From assembly GCF_018390535.1 (NCBI RefSeq), contig NZ_JAHBBW010000002.1, forward strand, positions 248,001 through 312,000: a DNA stretch of 64,000 nt, given 5' to 3'. This document shows positions 63,062-64,000 of the stretch, piece by piece (the stretch's first letter is position 1; each line of letters begins with the position of its first letter). The translations under genes and the position numbers were made by a program. The stretch is from Bacteroides propionicigenes. GTDB taxonomy: Bacteria > Bacteroidota > Bacteroidia > Bacteroidales > Bacteroidaceae. The notes under the pieces are model-generated. The model saw only the letters and a program-made list of their open reading frames with translations. It was not told the DNA's origin and did no database searches.

Positions 63062-64000
63062 ATGAAAGCGTTCGAATTCAAGCCAAAACTGTACACGGCT
63101 TTAAAAAATTACTCAAAAGAACTCTTCATGGCAGACCTTATGGCCGGTATCATTGTAGGTATCGTTGCCTTGCCGCTTGCCATTGCGTTCGGTATTGCAT
63201 CAGGCGTATCGCCTGAGAAAGGTATCATCACGGCTATCATTGCCGGGTTTATCATCTCCCTGTTAGGAGGTAGCAAAGTCCAGATTGGCGGACCTACCGG
63301 TGCGTTCATCGTTATTATTTACGGCATTATCCAACAATATGGAGAAGCGGGACTGATTGTAGCCACATTAATGGCGGGCGTTATCCTCATTCTTCTGGGA
63401 GTATTCAAGCTGGGAGCGGTCATCAAGTTTATCCCCTATCCCATTATCGTAGGCTTCACGAGCGGTATCGCCGTTACTATCTTTACCACTCAGATTGCAG
63501 ACATATTCGGACTGAACTTCGGCGGAGAAAAAGTTCCGGGCGACTTCGTGGGCAAATGGATTATTTACTTCCGCCACTTCGATACTGTCAACTGGTGGAA
63601 TACGGTTGTCAGCATTGCCAGCATCTTTATCATTGCCATTACTCCGAAATTCTCCAAGAAGATTCCCGGCTCGCTCATTGCCATTATCGTAGTGACCGTA
63701 GCCGTTTATCTGATGAAGATGTACGGCGGCATCGACTGTATCGACACCATTGGCGACCGTTTCAGCATCAAAGCCGAACTTCCTGATGCTGTAATGCCTA
63801 CACTGGACTGGGAAGCGATAAAGAACCTGTTTCCCGTTGCCATTACGATTGCTGTATTGGGAGCCATAGAATCTTTGCTTTCGGCTACCGTAGCCGACGG
63901 TGTCATCGGCGATAAGCACGATTCCAATACCGAATTGATAGCACAGGGCGTTGCCAATATGGCGACTCCGCTTTTCGGAGGTATTCCCGCCACAGGCGCC
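63062..64000 (+). CDS. SulP-family inorganic anion transporter, 3' part outside the window
   Basis: The frame from ATG 63062 is open to the last base (313 codons). It has the SulP start D-L-M-A-G-I-I-V-G-I-V-A-L-P-L-A-I-A-F-G-I-A-S-G (helix 1) and G-G-P-T-G-A-F (about residue 80), then further helices with G-A-I-E-S-L-L-S-A and N-T-E-L-I-A-Q-G-V-A-N. SulP proteins carry sulfate, bicarbonate or related anions. The STAS domain expected at the C-terminus lies beyond the window. Confidence 0.93.
   Translation, partial: MKAFEFKPKLYTALKNYSKELFMADLMAGIIVGIVALPLAIAFGIASGVSPEKGIITAIIAGFIISLLGGSKVQIGGPTGAFIVIIYGIIQQYGEAGLIVATLMAGVILILLGVFKLGAVIKFIPYPIIVGFTSGIAVTIFTTQIADIFGLNFGGEKVPGDFVGKWIIYFRHFDTVNWWNTVVSIASIFIIAITPKFSKKIPGSLIAIIVVTVAVYLMKMYGGIDCIDTIGDRFSIKAELPDAVMPTLDWEAIKNLFPVAITIAVLGAIESLLSATVADGVIGDKHDSNTELIAQGVANMATPLFGGIPATGA

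Overview
The window is chromosomal DNA of a Bacteroides-type gut bacterium. The evidence is the recurrent -7 promoter box TAnnTTTG, the lack of strong Shine-Dalgarno sites, many lipoproteins with Cys-Ser/Asp-Asp-Asp/Glu surface-export starts, Bacteroidales-restricted families (DUF3575, DUF5119, DUF3244, DUF3836, DUF4271, DUF4861, DUF3098) and the gene order ftsX-DUF3098-uppP-truB-queA-folK. The species cannot be fixed by reading.

Layout. 0-1.9 kb: edge of a fimbria-type locus (DUF3575 protein and a DUF5119 lipoprotein that runs off the left end). 2.2 kb: a small RNA with its own promoter and terminator; a sibling lies at 54.2 kb. 2.3-6.2 kb: dprA, thioesterase, U32 protein, and a divergent dusB. 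6.2-7.8 kb: a gene-poor stretch with three tandem FNR-like palindromes, a 242-bp nested hairpin with perfect 53-bp arms, a palindromic repeat element and a decayed secreted-protein gene. 7.9-14.7 kb: PAP2 enzyme, SDR epimerase, cation efflux, RNase R, FMN-binding protein, cysK. 14.9-29 kb: a rightward run of cysE, rRNA methyltransferase, dipeptidyl peptidase IV, purD, membrane proteins, mnmD, znuA/znuC, a large DUF2723 protein and a polysaccharide deacetylase. 29-32 kb: a uronate operon (kduI, kduD, DUF4861) read leftward from a promoter with an operator-like inverted repeat. 32.4-44.4 kb: leftward housekeeping genes (tRNA-Gln, tyrS, tatD-like, yidD, rnpA, hemD, DUF4271, LOG family, metK behind a SAM-II-like leader, folK, queA, truB, uppP, ftsX, methyltransferase).

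44.5-51.4 kb is the accessory region. It is visibly AT-richer and all leftward: a membrane-spanning TPR/HTH regulator, a DUF3244 secreted protein, a metzincin-like lipoprotein whose HExxH glutamate is Ala, two paralogous surface lipoproteins and a MACPF (perforin-fold) lipoprotein. MACPF lipoproteins in Bacteroidales include the secreted antimicrobial proteins (BSAPs), so this could be an antagonism or surface-interaction locus. That is inference; nothing here proves toxicity.

51.8-64 kb: DUF3836 protein, miaB, small membrane protein, succinate CoA-transferase, PBP4-type dacB, DUF2007, lpdA, PH-domain-like protein, nadB, rubrerythrin and the start of a SulP anion transporter that leaves the right end. 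At least three unrelated families of palindromic intergenic repeats are spread through the window; one occurs as full, centre-deleted, half and hairpin-only copies. No rRNA, CRISPR array, transposase, prophage or integrase was seen.
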